Assembly (NCBI GenBank): GCA_028571685.1
Contig: CM053146.1
Coordinates: 109,095,431 to 109,159,430 of the forward strand
DNA: 64,000 nucleotides
Reading direction: 5' to 3'
Source: Heterohyrax brucei
Lineage: Eukaryota; Chordata; Mammalia; Hyracoidea; Procaviidae
Both the position numbers and the translations under genes were made by a program. The first letter of the stretch is position 1, and each line of letters opens with the position of its first letter. The notes beneath the pieces were generated by a model. The model was not told the origin of the DNA. It made no database searches and worked only from the letters and a program-made list of their open reading frames with translations. This document shows, piece after piece, positions 21,693 through 33,035 of this stretch.

Positions 21693-22203
21693 TTGTATAT
21701 TATGTCACACTGAACATTAATCTTTATGAACTTTTCTGTTATTGGGTTATAGTTAATAGCTTTTTTTTTTTTAAATGAAGTAACGCTTTTGTGCCTGGGT
21801 TGGTTTTAGGCTTATAGATTCTGTACATTGCACAGGTGTTCAGAATGGGATATGAACCCTAGGAAACACTTGAGAAGATACACTAGAAAAGGAAAAGAAG
21901 TTTCTTAAAGCTTATTTTTATATTCATTTGATTATCAAAAAATGCTATGGTAGCTCAGTAAGTATGTTGACACTAGCACCTTCATCCATGCATCAGATGA
22001 TCAGGTGTCAAGATGAGAGTGGGGTGCAGAGTCTGTATCCTGCAGGCAAGTTGGCATACTGTGGGCAAGACTGCAGAGAGCTCTTGTTCTTTATTCCACA
22101 TAGCCTGCCTTTTCTTAATCTGTGAAGCATTTGTGTCAGAGCCCTCCCTTATCCATTATGGACTGTAAGACATTGCCTGTTCACCATCCTGTACCTTTCA
22201 AGT

Positions 22204-22710
22204 TTAAAGGAAAGTACCAATTTCGTAAGAAGAAAAGCATTCAGTAATTAATGATTGTAAGCATGTCCGCATGTGTTTTTTGGCTGCCTGGATCTCCTCT
22301 TTAGAGAAGTGTCTGTCCATCTCCTTTGCCCATCGCTTAATTGGATGATTTGTCTTTTTCTTACTGATATTTTGTAGTACCTTACAGATTATGGAGACCA
22401 GGCATCGGTCTGACATAGAGTTGCCAAATATTTTTTTCCATTCTGTAGGTGGTCTTTTAATTCTTTTGATGAAGTCTTTGGATGAGCAGAAGTGTTTGAT
22501 TCTTATTAATTCCCATTTATCTATTTTCTCTTCTGATGAATGTGTTTTGTTTGTCAGATTTTTAAGTCTGTCTATATTGTGTATTAAAACTTCCTTTGTT
22601 GACCCTATTTTATCTTGAATGGGCTTTATTGTTTTAGCTTTTATATTTAGGTCTTTTATCCAGTTTGAGTTGATTTTTGTATAAGGTGTGAGATATGGGT
22701 CTTGTTTCAA
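22204..22710 (-). pseudogene. L1 ORF2 fragment, inverted part
   Basis: A 168-codon minus frame largely within the inverted L1 segment. It carries '[19 protein letters not shown]' and 'PTEWKKIFGNSMSDRCLVS', a stretch of ORF2 downstream of the reverse-transcriptase domain. The first in-window bases (22,204-22,243) lie outside the L1, so the frame's C-terminus is host DNA. It is a remnant, not a gene. Confidence 0.9.
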
Positions 22711-23030
22711 TTTTTTTGCAGATGGATATCCAATTATGCCAGCACCATTTGTTAAAGAGACTGTTCTTACCCCAGTTCAAAGTCTTAGGACCTTTGTCAA
22801 ATATCAGCTGTTCATAGGAGGATGGTGGGATCTTTGGGGTCTCTACCTTGTTCCATTGGTCTATATGTCTCTTTTTGTACCAGTACCAGGCTGTTTTGAC
22901 TGCTGTGGCAGTGTAATAGGTTTTAAAGTCAGGTAGTGAGAGGCCTCCCAGTATGTTCTTCTTTTTCAGTAGTGCTTACTTATCTGGGCCTTCTTCCCTT
23001 TCCAAATAAAGCTGATAATTTGTTTCTCCA

Positions 23031-23288
23031 GTGAGATACCATCTCACCCCAACAAGATTGGCCGTGATCCAAAAAACACAAAACACTAAATGTTGGAGAG
23101 GCTGTGGAGAGATTGGAACTCTCCTCCACTGTTGGTGGGATTGCAGAATGGTGCAACCTGTTTGGAAAGCAACTTGGCATTATTTTAAAATAATGGATAT
23201 AAGTATACCATTTGACCCAGTAATTCCTCTGTTTGGAATATATCCTACAGAATCAAGGTCATTCACACCAACTGATACATACACATGA
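23031..23288 (+). pseudogene. L1 ORF2 C-terminal fragment
   Basis: An 85-codon frame beginning 'MRYHLTPTRLAVIQKTQ' and containing the cysteine motif 'CWRGCGEIGTLLHCWWDC' of the ORF2 C-terminal domain, then 'IPFDPVIPLFGIYP'. It begins right at the inversion junction and terminates early compared with intact L1s. Confidence 0.92.
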
Positions 23289-23577
23289 ATGTTCATTGCA
23301 GCACAGTCCACGATAGCAAAAAGATGGAATCAACCCAGATGCCCAACAACAGAAGAATGGATGAGTAAACTTTGGTAAATGTACTCAATGGAGTACTATG
23401 CATTGATAAAGAACAACGATGATAGCAGGAAACATCTCTCAATTTGGTCTCAACTGGAGGGCATTATATTGAGTGAAACTAGCCAGTGACAGAAGGACAA
23501 TTATTATATGAGACTCCTACGATAAAAACTTAAAATCATACTCATACATAACAGAAAAGACTCTTTGAGGGCTACAA

Positions 23578-23620
23578 GGGTGGGGAGGGTAGGAGAGCGG
23601 GAGGGCAAGGGGCGAGGGGT
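23578..23620 (+). repeat. G-rich tract in L1 3' UTR
   Basis: Runs GGG, GGGG, GGG, GGG, GGG, GGGG and GGGG with short spacers. A guanine tract in the 3' UTR is a known L1 feature and can form a quadruplex. Confidence 0.8.
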
Positions 23621-23927
23621 GAGAGTTTAGATTAGATAGTTGTTAGACATTTGGTTGGGTGAAATTGTTGACAATGCACATTAGTAAGAAGATCAATATT
23701 AATGGGACTTCAGCACAACTTGTGTGCTTCTCCCATCTTAACCCAATAATGTAAGCACAGAGTATGTACACTTTCATTTTTTATTTAATAAAAAAAAAAA
23801 GAGAAAGAAAAGCATTCACGCCAAGTTCCTTAGTTGGTTCATTCATTTATTATCCATGCACTCATTAAGTGTGCTTTCTGCCTGTCTTGAGAGGGTGGCC
23901 ACTGACATGCTGAGGATTTGTTGATGA

Positions 23928-24104
23928 GGAAACCCTGGTGGCGTAGTGGTTCAGTACCACAGCTGATAACCACAAGGTCAGCAGTTCAGATCCACCAGGC
24001 ACTCCTTGGAAAGTCTCTGGGGCCGTTCTACTCTGTCCTGTAGGGTCACTGTGAGTCAGAATTGACTTGATGGCATTAAGTTTGTTTTTTGTTTGTTTGT
24101 TTGA
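23928..24104 (+). mobile_element. AfroSINE
   Basis: Near-complete plus copy: 'AAACCCTGGTGGCGTAGTGG', 'CAGTTCAGATCCACCAGGCA', 'TGTCCTGTAGGGTCACTGTG', then '(TTTG)n' tail. One of the better-preserved copies. Confidence 0.93.
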
Positions 24105-24270
24105 GGCCTGGCATGTGTAGCTTGCGATCTTGTTATATTTGAGATTGTCACAGCCATTTATAAACACCCATATACAGCAATTCCTCATAACATGTGAGTA
24201 TCTGGCATGTAATGTTTGCTCTACCAAGGCTCAAGCAATTGCTTACACTGTTTCAAGAATGGAAATCATG

Positions 24271-24323
24271 AAAAGGTTGGCAGTTGAGATCAGCCAAGCA
24301 CTCCTTAGAACTCCTTAGAAACA
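24271..24323 (+). mobile_element. AfroSINE fragment (weak)
   Basis: 'AAAAGGTTGGCAGTTGAGAT' followed by 'AAGCACTCCTTAGAA', the latter duplicated in tandem, matches the middle of an AfroSINE only. Confidence 0.5.
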
Positions 24324-25261
24324 CATGAAATTTTCCTTCTGTTAAAAAAGAAAAAATTATTTTCCAGAGAAAGTGTGTGTACCACAGAAGAAACAGATAC
24401 AGTGATGACAATCATTATTTTACTTAGCCTCCACTTTCCAAAGTGCTGAATTCTAACGTAATTAGTGACTCATACTTTCTAACCAGCTCTTAGTACATTA
24501 CCAACCCAGTACCTTACACTGGTTATAAGGATGATTTATTATTCCTGAGAGTTTAGTTGCTGACCTATGAAGTGCTAAACTTTATTGGCAGCTATTGTCT
24601 CAAAGCTTGTAGGTATCCTGATGAGTGCCTTGAAAGACCAGTATTAGCAATAAATCACAGCATGCATAATTTTTCAATAAAGCAGTGGAAATGATCTTGC
24701 ATTCTAGTGCCTCTAAGCCTTGGCATTTGAAAGTTATCTAGGTGGGAAATCAAAGTAAACTTTTTTCAGACTTTAACACTTGAACTCTAGGCCAGCCATA
24801 GCAAAAGCATCTTGGTATCTTTATTCCAACCTTGAGATTTCTTGGCTGTGGGAATTGAAGTAGTGCCAAGTACGTTCCTTGTTCTTGTAGGGGCAGGGAA
24901 AGGGGGGAAACGCAAAAGAATTTTCCTTTTCTTTCAAAGGAGTTCCTGGAGCATTAACATTTTTCTGGGATAGCAAAATTGTTTATAAGACCTTAGCAAA
25001 GCTTTCTAAGAAGAGAGCTTGAAGAGGGCTCTGCCAGCCAATTAAGTCGCATGTGCCGCTTACTTTCAGCAGTAAAGAGTTAGGGAAATAACATCAAAAG
25101 AAGTACAAGAGACCGGGGTTTGTCCTTTAAGAGCTTGGTTTCTGATTAACCAGCTGATGCCCTCTTTTCTTCCTCTATCTGTCTGATCAGTTCAAAGATG
25201 TAGCAAGATAGCATAGCCAGCTTCCTAATGTATTGCTTGCTGTCTTAAGTTTTGTGAAGTG
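24324..25261. other. Repeat-poor stretch
   Basis: No assignable gene or element. Confidence 0.4.
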
Positions 25262-25345
25262 TGTTTTATTCATCAATATTCCTGGTGCTGTACTTAGTGC
25301 CTGGTCTATAAGAAGCATTCAATTAGTATTTGTTCAGTGAACAAA
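25262..25345 (+). repeat. L2 3' end fragment
   Basis: 'GTGCTGTACTTAGTGCCTGG', 'AGAAGCATTCAATTAGTATT' and 'TGTTCAGTGAACAA' match the highly conserved L2 terminus. Confidence 0.55.
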
Positions 25346-25469
25346 CAGATTCAGGCAGATCTTTCAGTGATATATATACTGAGCCAGATTGTGTGGTAAA
25401 GGACTTAGTATCTAACCATCATAAATTGAGGAGTCAGACAATGATGAAATAAGTAACCAAGTGAATGTT

Positions 25470-25750
25470 GTTGTTACTTGTTGCCATGGAGTTGATTCTG
25501 ACTTGTGGTGACCTATACATGCAGAGTAGAACTGCTCCATGGGATCTCCAAGCTGTGATCTTGTGGAAGGAGACCACCAGGCCCGACCTGTGTGTGCAGA
25601 GTAGAGCTAACTGCTCCTTAGGATCTCCAAGGCTGTGATCTTGTGGAAGCAGACCACCAGGCCCATCTTCCGAGGTACCTGTGGGTGGATTAAAACTGCC
25701 AGCTTGCTGCTAGTAGTTGAGTACTTCTCTGTTAGTGCCACTTAGGGACT
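25470..25750 (-). mobile_element. AfroSINE with internal tandem duplication
   Basis: Minus-strand copy of the '(TTG)n ... CATGGAGTTGATTCTGACTT' variant, ending 'CACTTAGGGACTCC'. The middle ~78 bp occurs twice in tandem (about 25,510-25,585 and 25,586-25,665), each ending 'CCACCAGGCCC'. Confidence 0.88.
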
Positions 25751-25847
25751 CCAAACAAGTGAATGAACAGTAATTATGGCTACTGATAAGGCCTTAGAAA
25801 GACATAAACAAATTAACTGCTGTAAAAGAGAGTAAGGAGTTACAGGA

Positions 25848-26027
25848 ACCAAAACCTGACCAGACCAGACCTACTGCCATCGAGTCAGTTCTGACTCACA
25901 GCGACCCACTAGTACAGAATAGAACTGCTCCACAGAGTTTCCAAGTTGCCAAGGAGCACTTGCAGATTTGAACTGCTGACCTTTGGTTAGCAGATGTAGC
26001 ACTTAGCCCACTACTCTAACAGGGTTT
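25848..26027 (-). mobile_element. AfroSINE
   Basis: Minus-strand copy: 'ACTGCCATCGAGTCAGTTCT' (retaining a CpG), 'CAGCGACCCACTAGTACAG', 'GTTTCCAAGTTGCCAAGGAG' (small internal repeat), ending 'CTAACAGGGTTTC'. Confidence 0.92.
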
Positions 26028-27426
26028 CTAAAAATCCAATGGTATAGAAGGAATTAGTAGAACTTTCCAGAAAGTTTAATTTGCTCCAGGAGTTTACATA
26101 CCCAGTGAAAAAGCTTTTCGCAGCTTTTCTGAATACAGATAGGTTTGCAGAATTCTTACCATACAGACAATATCCATTTCTACTTCACATCGTTTTGCTT
26201 TTCACATATGGGTTAGTTAGTGCCCAGGCCAGGGATTAGCTCTCCAGTTCACTTCCCTTTTTCTTTAAGCTGCAGTTTCTCTCCCAGAGCCAGGCAGCTG
26301 TTTCCCAAATGTGTACTGTCAGTCACAAAGGAAACCAGATGACCAAAAGCGAGTAGATCAGCACAAATTTATCATCAAAGCCAACAGAAAGAACCTCAAA
26401 GGAATGCCCTGCTGACTGTAGGTCAGAAGTGTTATCTTTGTATCTCGATGACAGAACATTTAATAAAGATTTGGGTACAAAGTACACATCTCCCTCTGGG
26501 TAAGCTGAACTGTGTCAAATGGAAAACTGTTCCTTAGGGTTTATAATATCCCTTTTTTCCTAAATTAAAAAATGCTAATGTGAATAGTCGACTCTCAACA
26601 ACTCATGTTATGATTGTATATAGGGCATAGAGTAAAGAAGACACTTGCCTAATGAAATCACAGTTCTTTTTAACTCCAAAAGCTGGAAGTAATTTTAGCT
26701 TTTTTCTTTTTCCCAGGCTTCTTTATGGAAATAGGCCACAGTCATTTTTTATTCTACTGATTCCATGCTTCCTGAGTTTATATTTTTAAGAGCTGTTTTT
26801 AAAGACCCTTTAGGGATATGCTTTAATACATTCCTTTTTAAAATAATTATTCATCTATAGTACTCTCTTAGAATATCTGAAGGTTTGGAAATACAGGAAC
26901 TGCTTAATAAGGTACATTTAATGGTCTATGCAGAATATCAGCAGTGTTACATCTAGTTCAGTTAACATAAATTAGATTTAATTAGTCATTCTGGAAAAGT
27001 AGTAGATACTTTAGAATATAGATTCAATACCTAAAATCCACTGTTTGCCTTTTATGTATATAACATTTATAGGTAAAAATTCTAGGAATAGTATTTATAG
27101 TGTGGTATTATATCACAGTATAGTATATTAAGAACATATTTGCAGCAACATAAAATCAGTTCTTAGGGATTTTTGTAAATAATATGAAGAACATGTCTTG
27201 CGAGGACACAGAAAACATCCATGTAGAACATAAGGTTGTACTTATAAAAATTCTCTGTAAACCTTAATATGTTATACAAACATAAAGTAATTGTGTTGTT
27301 GGTGTTTTTGCAGTTGTGGCATGTCTAACTTCTGGGCTGAACGATGGCCCTTAGCTCTTCTTTTCATACCAAATATGTTTCTATTTAGAATGAGATTTCT
27401 TGTTTCACATATAACCCGTATGTTTT
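26028..27426. other. Repeat-poor, AT-rich stretch
   Basis: No assignable gene or mobile element. Confidence 0.4.
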
Positions 27427-27632
27427 TGTCCCTGGGTGACGTAAATGGTGAATGTGCCCAGCTGCTGCCTGAAAGGATGGAAGTTTGAGTCTGCCCCTGG
27501 GTGCCTGAGAAGAAAAGCCTGGAGGTCTAACTCTGAAAAATGAGCCACTGAAAACCCTGTGGAGGGAGCCCAGCTCTGCTTTGAGACACATGGGGTCCCC
27601 ATGTGTCAATTGGACAGCAACTGGTTTTAACC
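27427..27632 (+). mobile_element. AfroSINE, 'CACATGGGG' subfamily
   Basis: Plus-strand copy: 'GTCCCTGGGTGACGTAAATG', 'CCCCTGGGTGCCTGAGAAG', 'GCCACTGAAAACCCTGTGG', 'TTGAGACACATGGGGTCCCC', 'GTGTCAATTGGACAGCAACT'. Confidence 0.87.
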
Positions 27633-28724
27633 CTTATGTTGGAGATACCCTAAGTTCCCTGATTGCTTTCTGTAACTCGGTACTTAATTCCCAAACCCTC
27701 CAGACTATGCTTGTGCCATGGAAGCACTTGTCATGTGATGTTTTGGAAAGCCTAAGTTCTAGGAAGGAAGCTCACCACCCCCGCCCCCCCATCTGCAGTC
27801 TGTAGATGATGACCAGGACCCCTGCTGTGGCTGTCTGCGCAGTTCCTCCCCGGCACTAGAGAACAATGGGAGAATCACTTACTCCTGATTTTATGTGGCT
27901 TCTATTGTGGTTCTCTGACATCTGTTTCCAGAATTTCTCAGCCTTCACACCCTCTTAAACCTTGCTCTTTTGGTACCTTCTAGAGGCTGGTACCTTGTAG
28001 GTAGTTATCCCAGCCACCTGAAATTCTTCTTGCCAGTCCCAGCCCTGTCTGTTCCTCTGTGATCCCTCAACACGACATTCTCCACATTGTAGCCTCTTTT
28101 GCACCTACTGCTACAGGAAACTGGACACAAGATGATGTGTCTCGGTAATATTCATCGGCCAGCTTTACACTGCCCGCTTTCTTGGGTAGAATTGCCCTTT
28201 TTCCCAGCACTCAGATTGGCCAGCTGCCTCTTTGTGCTGCTCTCCTCTGAGAAAGCTCCTGTAGAGTGGATGCCGCAGAGGCAGAGGCTTGAGGGGGAGG
28301 CACGGCCTTCTCTCCTCAGAGTGTTCTTCCAGAGAAGTGGCTCATTGTCAGCGTCAAGGACCAGGCCATGGGAAACAGACTCCCTGACAGTCACCATGGG
28401 TTACACAAATATTGCTTCCATTTAGTCTGACCTTTCATTGTGCTCCAGAATGACTGAGAATACTTAAATCTTGTATGGTATTTTTCTGGAAACAAAAATA
28501 AGTGGAGTTCTTTGAAGCAGCCGCACTTGAACTTTTGCCCTTGCTCTTCCTTTTCCAGATGCTGTATCCAATTCAGGCTTTCCTTTTGTCATGTATTTTC
28601 CTTTTGCGAGAAATAGCTAATTTCTCTACTGATAAATTATGGATTTTAGAAATAGTGCAATTTTTAAAGATAAAGGATACCTTCTGTGGCCTTAAAACCC
28701 TTAGCTCTGAGAACTGAGTCTTAC
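27633..28724. other. Repeat-poor, relatively GC-rich stretch
   Basis: A 108-codon plus frame (28,099-28,425) is accompanied by an 81-codon minus frame. I recognise no domain and see no matching splice signals. Confidence 0.4.
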
Positions 28725-28945
28725 CAACACTTACTAAGTGCTTACTGCCAGGCACTGTTGTGAAAGTTTTACTAACCCAGCTAATTCTCACAGGGGTCCT
28801 GGGAGGTATCACTGCTAGTGTCTCTGTTTTACTCATGCAGACCCTCAGGTGTAGTGAACAACGTGGGCAAGGTCACACGGTTCCCAGTGGGCAGGGTCTG
28901 GCTGTGACCTAGTCTGGCTTTAGTGCCGTGTTCTAAACCACCAAA
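28725..28945 (-). repeat. MIR
   Basis: Reverse-complement MIR from 'TTACTAAGTGCTTACTGCC' and 'GGCACTGTTGTGAAAG' through 'GTTTTACTCATGCAGACCC', 'GGCAAGGTCACACGGTTCCC' to 'CTGTGACCTAGTCTGGC'. Confidence 0.8.
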
Positions 28946-28984
28946 CTCAACTTCCTCAGTGACTCAGATGCGTTATGTAATGCC

Positions 28985-29100
28985 CAGGGACCTAAGTCTC
29001 CTCACCTCTGAAGTGGGAATAGTAGCACCTACCTTACTAAATTGGGATAACGGTCAAATAAAGTAATTATTGGAAAGGGCTCAGTCAATTGCAAAGTGCT
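28985..29100 (+). repeat. MIR fragment
   Basis: Plus-strand: 'AAGTCTCCTCACCTCTGAAG', 'TGGGAATAGTAGCACCTACC', 'GTCAAATAAAGTAATTATTG'. It abuts the minus-strand MIR, giving an inverted pair of old elements. Confidence 0.65.
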
Positions 29101-30357
29101 GTAACACAAGGTTTAAGTTTGGGCTCAATGCTGGTACAGTTTCTGTTATTCGGAGAGTCTTATTGTTGCATCTGGCTCTGGCTACTCAGTTTAGGTGAAA
29201 ATCTGCATGGATTTCCTGATGTTATTTTGAAGTCTCAGGAAACCTCAGGTTTCACAATGAAAGTGATCGTTTTCTTCCAGAATGGTGGCATTTGGAGCAT
29301 CGGCAAAAACCAGCATAACATTTTAATGTGCTTTTAATATGCCAGATAAGTTCAGTATCATTAGTTCTCTTTAGCTTAATTAATGTAGCATTTAACACCG
29401 TCCCCTTTTTTCCTAAATCATGTGGAATGAAATTTTTAACAAGTCTCTGTTTACCACATACTTTGGACGTGTCATTAACTGTCCTTCAGTGTGTAATGCT
29501 GGGACTAGGTTCATGTCTCTTACTGCTCACTTGGAGCACTGAAACAGAAGAGACATTGGGCAAGGTTTAGGCCCATGGAAGAGAAGTGGAAAGTCAGATC
29601 AAAAGATCAAAAGAGAGTCTGTGTAGATTAAAAAAAATGCCCCCAGATGTGGGACAGGAGACTGTATTGAGAACCCCATGCCCGTAGAGGTCTGATGGGG
29701 AATCTTGGAAGAGTAAGAAGGACCAGGGAAGAAGAAGGAAGAGGAGACTTGAGAAGGACTTGCCAAGCAGAAACCAGGTGTTTCCTTGCAGTGGGTCTAG
29801 GAGAGATGGAAGTTGTCCTTCTGCCTCTGATGCTGGGCTTTCCCCCTGCTGTGGGGTGCCTAGGTATGTGGGGGCTACGTGTCATAACTCCTAATTCTCA
29901 GTGCTCTCACAAATGGAATGTTGGAGTCTGAGTTGTTACTTGTAGGAAGTGGCTACCCTGAAAGCGTGACTTTTTGTGATTCTTCAGAGCTTTTCTGCAT
30001 CCTAGAAATTGGGTGCTTCCTGTTTTTTGATGAGACTAGAATTGCTTCCGAAGAATCACTCTGTTTGAGGGTCTTCCAGTCATAAAGAGTTATTCTTTCC
30101 TTTTTTGGGTAAGAACAATATCCTTGCCATTCAGTCTTCAAATTTAGAAAGCATTTATGATACAAGAATATCCTTATTTTAGAGAAGAAACTGGCAGTCT
30201 TCATGATGTGAAAACGTCCAATTTAGAAAACACATTTAGAAGGAAAAGCTGCTTTAGGTTCTTTTTGGAATCAGGTGGAATATAAATGAAAAAATTAAAA
30301 ATTAAAAGAAAATGTACAGTCTAACAACACATTCACGTTCTCTTTTTCGTGTTGCAG
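29101..30357. other. Repeat-poor stretch upstream of candidate exon
   Basis: No recognised element in about 1.25 kb. Short frames at 29,328-29,570 and 29,695-29,931 have no motif. This is the flank of the best exon candidate. Confidence 0.4.
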
Positions 30358-30546
30358 AGACTTGTTGAATTTGCCTGAACTTCAGATGTCATATCTGTCA
30401 CTTCATTAAACTGTCAGACTGCAAATTGGTTCAGGCATCTAACTGGGAACATAACTTGAGTGATAGATCTTCTAACTGATGCGTGTAATCAGGGCACTAC
30501 AATAATGTTGCCAGGGACTAACCATCTAGAATCTTTAAGAATACTG
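30358..30546 (+). other. Candidate exon with possible start codon
   Basis: Acceptor: a T-rich tract ending 'TTTTTCGTGTTGCAG' at 30,357. Donor: 'ATACTG|GTAAGTATA' at 30,547, a strong consensus. The 189 bases hold several stops upstream, then ATG at 30,505-30,507 with A at -3, followed by 14 open codons (MLPGTNHLESLRIL) to the donor in phase 0. An in-frame TGA lies about 50 bases upstream of the ATG. The layout fits a 5' UTR exon with a start codon, but I do not recognise the peptide and see no downstream partner in the window. It is free of repeats. Confidence 0.35.
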
Positions 30547-30646
30547 GTAAGTATAAGAAGAACACTTGATGCGGGGGAGGGAGATTAGGCATTAAGTCCC
30601 AGGAAGGAGCCTAAGTGGAATATATGAGTCAGTCACGGCTGTTTGC

Positions 30647-30841
30647 CTTTTGCTGTTGAGTTGACTCCGACTCATGGCAACCCTGTGTGTTGTCATAGTA
30701 GAACTGTGCTCTGTAGGGTTTGCAGTGGCTGAAATTTCAGGAGTACATTGCCTGTCTTCTGAGGTGCCTCTGCGTGCCCTTAAACCTCCATCCTTTAAGT
30801 TAATGGCCTAGCACGTTAACTCTGTGCACCACCCAGGGACA
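30647..30841 (-). mobile_element. AfroSINE, 'TGTGTTGTC' subfamily
   Basis: Minus-strand copy: 'GTTGAGTTGACTCCGACTCA', 'GAACTGTGCTCTGTAGGGTT', 'TCTTCTGAGGTGCCTCTGCG', ending 'CACCACCCAGGGACAC'. Same subfamily as 9,790. Confidence 0.92.
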
Positions 30842-30960
30842 CACCAGTCGTAGCTGGAGTTAGATAAATAGGAGCAGCTAACATAAAACCATCTAATTGA
30901 TTAAGGTATTGGTGGTTAACATTTATCAGAATTGTATATACAAGCTCTTATTATAGATAT

Positions 30961-31124
30961 ATACCCTGGAGTGGTAGTGGTTAAGTGCTTCATCTGCTAA
31001 CCAAAACATTAGCAGTTCAAATCCACCGGCTGATCCTTGGAAACTCTTGGGGGCAGTTATACTCTGTCCATAGGGCTGCTACAAATCAGAATCGACGTGA
31101 TGGCAGTAGGTTTGGTTTGGCTGG
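30961..31124 (+). mobile_element. AfroSINE
   Basis: Plus-strand copy: 'ACCCTGGAGTGGTAGTGGTT', 'GCAGTTCAAATCCACCGGCT', 'CAGAATCGACGTGATGGCAG', tail 'TAGGTTTGGTTTGG'. Confidence 0.93.
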
Positions 31125-31264
31125 TCACATTGCTATGGTAACTGATCATAGCTAAATGCTAAACTGATCATAGCACTTGATTTGCATTTAGCTGGTGTAA
31201 ATTAAAGTGTATGACTCCTTTGCTAGAGGTCCAGGTTGGCAATGTGTGTTTTTAAAGTCCTTTA

Positions 31265-31790
31265 AAGTGTGTTCATTGGCACAGAAATTTTTTTCCTAGG
31301 AATTTATGCTAATGAATAATTGAGGACATGTATAAGGCTTAGCCACAAAGATCTTCATCACAGCATTGTTTATAATAGCGTGAATAGGAAATTACTTAAA
31401 TGTCCAGCAATAGCAGATTAGCTAAATATATTGTGTTTCATTTATACAATGGAACACTCTTCAGCCACTACAGATGATGTTATAGAAGCATTGGTAGTGA
31501 AAACGTATTTGTGATATGTTGTTAAGTAATGAAAACATGTTATAGAATTCATGTATGTATAATATGATCACATTTTCATTAATATATGCATATGTTCTTC
31601 AAAAATGACCTGGAAATATACTGAAAGGTTTTTATAGTGGTTCTCTAGGTGGTAGGATTATAGGTATTTACAGAGTTCTTCTGTTTTGCCTATTGGTGTT
31701 CTCTAACTGTTATGCTCAGAGGGTATACTGCTTTCATAATTGATAATGTTATTATCAGTTTAAAAAGAGAAAAATATGTGAACCTGACCA
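31265..31790 (+). mobile_element. Old L1 3' end fragment
   Basis: The run 'CTAGGAATTTATGCTAATGA', 'TCACAGCATTGTTTATAATA', 'GAAATTACTTAAATGTCCAG', 'ACAATGGAACACTCTTCAGC' and 'TGGTTCTCTAGGTGGTAGG' matches the ORF2 C-terminus and 3' UTR of old mammalian L1 (M-type) in order. Frames are destroyed. Confidence 0.75.
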
Positions 31791-32290
31791 TACAGAAGTT
31801 TCTGACTCCGGATAAATGAGAGAGCTCGTATGATACTTTTGAGCTGAACATATTTGTAAGCAACATATTCAGCTGAACATGAACCTTCAGCCAGTGTCAT
31901 GATTTTAAGATCTGAAATTGCTCTTTCATATACCTGGTGTAGTGAAGTTTGAATTCCTTCCTGCTCTTCCCTGCAAAATAAAGGTACTTAATTTACCAGG
32001 CCACCTCTAGGGTTACTTCCTACGCTCAAATCCCAGGTCTTCTCTTTTTGGTCTGCCTACACAAATTGTGAGTGGGAAACTCTCTGCACTTCTCATAATT
32101 ACAACTGCCAAGTGATGAAAATGTATTAACTAGAAGGATTCATCTTATTATTTGTAGTACAGTCAAGCAAACCCACTCTGCAAGATTGTTCTTAATGTCT
32201 GTCTTCTGCTGCTCTGAAGAGAGACCTTGTTTTTCCATCCCTCGTTGGTCATTGTAGTTTTTAACTTTTTGGAGAGCTTATCCCAAGGGT
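31791..32290. other. Unassigned spacer
   Basis: No gene or element recognised. Confidence 0.4.
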
Positions 32291-32498
32291 CGAGGCGTCC
32301 TGGCCTGCCCATGGTTAAGCACTTGGCAGCTAACTGAAAGGTTAGCAGTTTGAACACATCCAGCAGCTCTGGGTGAAAGACCTGGCGATCTGCGTACTTG
32401 AAGATTACAGGCTAGAAAAACCTGCCAGGCAGTTCTCTGTCTCCTGGGTTCATGATGAATCGAAGTTGACTTGACAGCACAGAAGAGCAACAACAAAT
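32291..32498 (+). mobile_element. AfroSINE with (CAA)n end
   Basis: Plus-strand long variant: 'CCCATGGTTAAGCACTTGGC', 'AGCTAACTGAAAGGTTAGC', 'GGTGAAAGACCTGGCGATCT', ending 'TTGACTTGACAGCACAGAAG' and 'AGCAACAACAAA', the RTE-style terminus. Confidence 0.87.
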
Positions 32499-32845
32499 GG
32501 TGAGGTCAGGTGGTTAGGGAATGCCCAATGTTTCAGGGAAACTCCATCAGTAGGTGGGGAGCACTTGAAGGAGACTGCAGAAAAGAATTCATTCCCAGTA
32601 GACGATAAAATCCCCATCAGCTGTTAAACCCTGACAGCCTTTCAGCCTCTTCCTTTTGGATCAAGGCCGGCAGGCCTCTGTCTGTCTGTACTGCTTGGGA
32701 CTGCCTTAGTTCAGCAAGGTGAGATGTCATGTATTTTCCTTCATTAGTCACTCCTGGCAGATGTCATGTTGTTACAGTCTTTCCTGCCTTTAAGAAAATG
32801 ATTTCACAGTGACTTCACAATAAATGTAGAGGTAAATTATCATAT

Positions 32846-33035
32846 GGGGTCCCTGGAAGGGGCACATGGTATACATGCTCAGGTGGTAAATGGAAGGTTT
32901 GAGGTTCAACCCATGGTACCTCAGAAGAAAGGCTTGGCTTCCTACTTCAGAAAAATTAGCCATTGAAAACCCATGAAACATGGTTCTACTCTGACACACA
33001 TGGAGCTGCCATGAGTCAAAAGTCAAGAGCAACTG
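32846..33035 (+). mobile_element. AfroSINE, 'ACACATGGAG' subfamily
   Basis: Plus-strand copy: 'GGGTCCCTGGAAGGGGCACA', 'GAGGTTCAACCCATGGTACC', 'GCCATTGAAAACCCATGAAA', 'CTGCCATGAGTCAAAAGTCA'. Confidence 0.85.

Larger units (their letters stand above)
22230..23818 (+). mobile_element. 5'-inverted (twin-primed) L1 3' end
   Basis: Insertion bounded by the exact 14-bp repeat AAGAAAAGCATTCA (22,230-22,243 and 23,805-23,818), with an A-rich tail at 23,790. The right part is plus-oriented: ORF2 C-terminal codons including 'CWRGCGEIGTLLHCWWDC' (23,031-23,288), then a 3' UTR with a G-rich tract. The left part (22,244-23,023) is minus-oriented ORF2 from just upstream, including 'RWAKEMDRHFSKEEIQAAKK'. 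Frames are broken by stops and the element is inactive. Confidence 0.95.

Noticed and set aside
28099..28425. 108-codon plus frame with an antisense 81-codon frame in a GC-richer block
   Set aside because: No splice sites of matching phase and no recognisable motif. The shadow frame suggests composition rather than coding.
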